Shown one piece after another: positions 60,590 through 64,000 of a stretch of 64,000 nucleotides of DNA. Location of the stretch: the NCBI GenBank assembly GCA_026874595.1, contig CM049309.1, forward strand, positions 35,001 to 99,000, in the 5' to 3' direction. Origin of the DNA: Sipunculus nudus. Its lineage: Eukaryota > Annelida > Sipuncula > Golfingiida > Sipunculidae. Within the stretch, counting starts at the first letter, position 1. Each line of letters starts with the position of its first letter. The notes under the pieces were generated by a model, which was not told the DNA's origin, did no database searches, and worked only from the letters and a program-made list of their open reading frames with translations. The position numbers and the translations under genes are program-made.

Positions 60590-60790
60590 ACTTAGTGAAC
60601 TCTTGACCTGCACCTGGCTAGACTGAGTGAACTTTTGACCTGTACTTGGCTGCACTGAATGAACATGAGGTGATCACATGATACTCATGAGGTGATCACA
60701 TGCTACCCATGAAATGATCACATGCTGCCCATGAGGTGATCACATGCCTTGTGCTTGGCTGCACTGATTGAACTCTTGGCCTAAATCTGG
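60590..60790. repeat. Short tandem repeats with TGATCA palindromes
   Basis: Four ~21-bp units of CATGAGGTGATCACATGCTA (60663-60745) sit between ~48-bp repeats of TTGACCTGCACCTGGCTAGA. Confidence 0.8.
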
Positions 60791-61019
60791 CTGCACTGAT
60801 TGGGGATGGTAGCTCCTGCTATTCCTGAGAAATTATGAATTGTGTACAGATGATATGTAATATCATAAATCTACATTTTTTAAAAGCTTTTAAAAAACAT
60901 TTTTTTTCAATATTTTCCATTGATATTCTGAAATCTAAATGTCTAGAGGCATGATGTAATGGATGCTGATAAACTGGTGCTAGGCTAGATGTATCTGCTT
61001 CACACAGCTAACATATATG

Positions 61020-62310
61020 GTAAAATGACTCAATTCAATCTTTATAATTCAGCCAAAATTCATTTTTTTGAACCATAAAAGACAATTATGATAAGAATTA
61101 TTCAGGGAATTGTTCTTGCAAAATATTAAACAAACTGGCCTCAGAATCATCAGTCGAAAAACATTTTGTAGGTTTATAACTCATATGGGAAAATACAGCA
61201 AAATGGCAAAGTTCAGCTTCCCATAACTCAGTCAAAAATCATTCAACCAAAAGCATTTGAACAAACTTGAATCATCATCGTCTAAGGATAATTAATGTGT
61301 GTGATTTAAGAATTTAGCCCAGTGGTTTTTGAGAAGAAGATTTTTGTAACCACTTACAAAAGTGGGAGTGCCGTCAAATTTTTTGGCGCCTGCCGCAGGT
61401 TTGTGAATAAAAACAGTACACTTGACACGGCGCGATGGAAGTTAAGTTTAAGAGGAACCATGGTAATCCCAAAAATCACTGAACCAAAACCATTATAACA
61501 AACTTGAATTATCAACATCTAAGGATAATTAATGTGTGAGATTTAAGAATTTGGCCCAGTGGTTTTTGAGAAGATCTTTGTAGCCACTGAGCTAAAATGG
61601 GCTGTTACAGCATATGACTAAATTCAGCTTCCCATAACTCAGCCAAAAGTCACTGAACTTAGACCATTTGAACAAATTTCAGAAAGCACTACCCTAGGAT
61701 CATTTCTGTGCAATATTGAACTATTTGGCCATATGGTTTCAGAGAAGAAGTTTTTTGTAGCCGTCAGTATGGTACGGGCACTGATGACCCCCGTACAAAA
61801 AAGGTTGATGCAGGTGGCGCAACCAATACCTCAATTTCAGATATGTCTCATGTGAACAACATTGGCATAAAATTTGTTGATGATATCTCCAGCCTTTTCT
61901 GAGATTGTAATTTTAGTATGCTTTTATGGACAGATGACTAAGTTCAACTTTCTGTAACTCGGCCAAAAATCACCGAACTTAAACCATTCGAACAAACATG
62001 AGAAAAATTATTCCATGAATCATTTCTGTGAAATATTGGACAATTTGGCTGAACAGTTTTGGAGAAGAAGATTTTTAAAGCTTTTTTTAGCTTTTCCCCT
62101 ATAAAATCTAAGAAAATGCAGTTAGCCAAAAAATAAGCAAAATTCGATATAGTTTTTTAGATGACTTATTTTTTGCATAAAATTTCGTGATGCTACCTCT
62201 TGCCGTTTTCTAGATAATATGGGTTAACGTACAGACGACGGACGACAGTTGACAGCCGACGGACGCTGGACGACACCACACCATCGCATAAGCTCACAGG
62301 TTCGCTAAAA
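61020..62310. repeat. Degenerate repeats of the CTCAGCCAAAAATCA family
   Basis: Units share CATAACTCAGCCAAAA, TTTGAACAAACTTGAATCAT, GGCCCAGTGGTTTTTGAGAA and an AGGTGGCGCAACC motif (61811). Spacing is irregular (about 170-320 bp). The block ends in GACGACGGACGACAG and GGTTCGCTAAAAATG at about 62311, which resembles the CTAAAA ends of the other elements. Confidence 0.6.
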
Positions 62311-62935
62311 ATGACAGGGACCTTCTTAGCCTGTTCCAGCTTAGGGAACGGTCATTAGAATATTGTCGGGAATCCATTATCCTACCTGTGGACTCGGACG
62401 GACAAGAAAACCACAATTATACGGGTATCCATAAAATTGTATGTCAAAATAAATACATTTATCTATAACGCGGACAGCTGGAGAATTCATCATGATGATA
62501 TCATTAAATGTGAGCATAAGTACAATTTATTTCCTTAAGAACCTGTAAATTTGATATCCTGCATGGTTTGTAACGGTTTGCACAATAAACTGTTGAAACG
62601 TTATATAGTGTCTTGCGTTTTCGTCTTATGTAAGATCGGTAGTCAATGTTAGCTGGTGATCCAGATTGGTGTTAGTGGCAATCCCATATTTTTGCGTTTA
62701 AAATTCTTAATTTTGAACAGATTATTTCGGTAATTTAACAGTGAATAAATGTCTTATGAATAATATGTGTAGATTTTTAAGTTATTTTAACGTCTAATTA
62801 AAAGTATCATCGCATATAAAAACTCCGCGTTTAGATATTGACTGATATTCATGCCAAACCTATCTTGAAATTTCCTGTACTTTAGTCATAAATCAGTGTA
62901 CAAGCTAGAAGAGTTTAAAATTACATTTTCGCTTG
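62311..62935. other. Spacer, no feature seen
   Basis: AT-rich, no gene or repeat recognised. Confidence 0.3.
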
Positions 62936-62939
62936 TAAA

Positions 62940-63555
62940 AAACACATCAATGTAGGTGGCACCACCAAAAATCAGATATGACATATGTGAAAATCATTGG
63001 TATAAAATTTGGTGATTATAGCTCTAGCTGTTTCTGAGATTTTAATTTTAGTGTGCCTTTTTGGACAGCTGACTCAGTTCAACCTCCTGTAACTCACCCA
63101 AAAATCTCTGAACTGAAACCATTCGAACAAACTTAAAAGAGATTGTTCTAGGGATCATTTCTGTGAAATATAGGACAATTTGGCTGGACAGTTTCAGAGA
63201 AGAGGATTTTTATAGCTTTTTTAGCTTTTCCCTCATAAATATCTAAGAAAATGCAGTAAGAAAAAAAATAAACAAAATCCGATATAGTTTTTGGATTACT
63301 GATTATTTACAAAAACTTTGGTGATGCTAGCTCCTGCCGTTTTTGAGATAGCTATGGTTGGGGCCCCATAGCTCGAAGGATATGGGAAACGGAGACCTAA
63401 TTTCTGGTTTCCAAGGAGACTTTTCATCCACCTCTCATAATCCCAAGTCACAAGATTCTAGGTCCATCATTTACGATTTGTGCCTGGTTAACAGACAGAC
63501 AGATGGACGACGGACAAAGAGTGATTAGCCCAGATGACTTTCAAACAGCTGAGCT
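62940..63555 (+). mobile_element. Helentron/HINE-like 3' fragment
   Basis: A unit like those at 61.0-62.2 kb (GTAGGTGGCACCACCAAAAA at 62952) is fused at about 63358 to the last part of a 335-bp unit (GGGGCCCCATAGCTCGAAGG). The fragment ends CAGCTGAGCTAAAAAC at 63546-63561. The hairpin's left arm is damaged (AGCCCAGATGAC). Confidence 0.6.
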
Positions 63556-63584
63556 AAAAACAGGACTAATTATTTAAAACATGA

Positions 63585-64000
63585 TATAATATGGCTAAAC
63601 ATCACTGGATTTCACAATCAGACACTGTCAGTAGAAAACTGAATTTCTAATTTATGAATTATCATGACTCCATTTACACATCTGTTTTACTGGTTCGGAC
63701 ATGCACTGTAAGAAACAATTTTATTGGTTGGAATATGCTCTTGAAGTAACTGTTAGAACATGCCATATAAGTAACCATTGTATTCACTGAGTTGTGCCAT
63801 AAAATAGCTTTCATCAGATGGAACATGGATTGTAGGTAACTAACTGAATTATTGGTTCGATAATGCACTGTAAACAACTGTTTTTTATGGGAATATGCTT
63901 TGTAAGGAACCATTTTATTGACTGAAACATGCCCTGTAAGTAACTATTTTTAGTAACTGTATTATTGGTTCGATAATGCACTGTAAATACTGTTTTTTAT
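63585..64000. repeat. ~45-bp degenerate minisatellite at right edge
   Basis: Imperfect units pair ATTGGTTCGATAATGCACTG with TAAGTAACTATTTTTA. The array continues past the window edge. A 79-codon minus-strand frame across it is a repeat artefact. Confidence 0.65.

Overview
This is repeat-dominated animal DNA. It is AT-rich, has GT-AG introns, no operon-like gene packing, vertebrate-type (CCCTAA)n telomere-like tracts and many satellite and minisatellite blocks. The repeat types (Helentron/HINE-like elements with tandem-repeat cores, several 'aggtggcgccacc' repeat families) suggest a lophotrochozoan, most likely a mollusc and perhaps a bivalve. That assignment is an inference; no sequence here names the species.

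The only convincing protein-coding gene is on the minus strand and fills about the first 17.5 kb. Reading from high to low coordinates, a start-codon exon near 17.5 kb is followed by three small acidic exons. Then come seven copies of a 57-60 nt exon in ~770-bp repeat units, an 81-nt exon, eight copies of a second 57/60-nt exon in a 652-bp tandem array, a large exon with two C2H2 zinc fingers and a tyrosine-recombinase-like core, and a further recombinase exon that runs off the left edge. All the small exons start and end in phase 1, so any number can be included or skipped without a frameshift. The joined frame is open from the ATG to the recombinase exon.

From 18.9 to 31 kb lies a ~168-bp satellite with a 672-bp higher-order period. 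It is interrupted by a ~1.1 kb unique island and by four copies of a ~200-bp cassette ending in telomere-like repeats. From 31 to 37.9 kb there is an 18-bp minisatellite, a 368-bp tandem pair, AT-rich sequence, a displaced piece of the satellite, an AAGCTTAAGTT-rich palindromic repeat, a 236-bp tandem pair, ~330 bp of interstitial telomere-like repeat and a 35-bp minisatellite.

From 37.9 kb to the end the window is a mosaic of Helentron/HINE-like insertions (38.19-41.53, 50.94-55.04 and a tail at 63.4-63.6 kb), a TIR transposon (43.47-45.35 kb), 336-bp and 302-bp tandem arrays, more 35-bp minisatellite (47.2-47.7 and 56.5-59.7 kb) and AT-rich stretches without recognisable genes. A segmental duplication pairs 37.2-41.7 kb with 58.9-60.1 kb. 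The second copy lacks the 38.19-41.53 kb insertion and so acts as its empty site. No tRNA, rRNA or CRISPR array was seen. Almost all other open frames are by-products of repeats whose period is a multiple of three or that lack stops.
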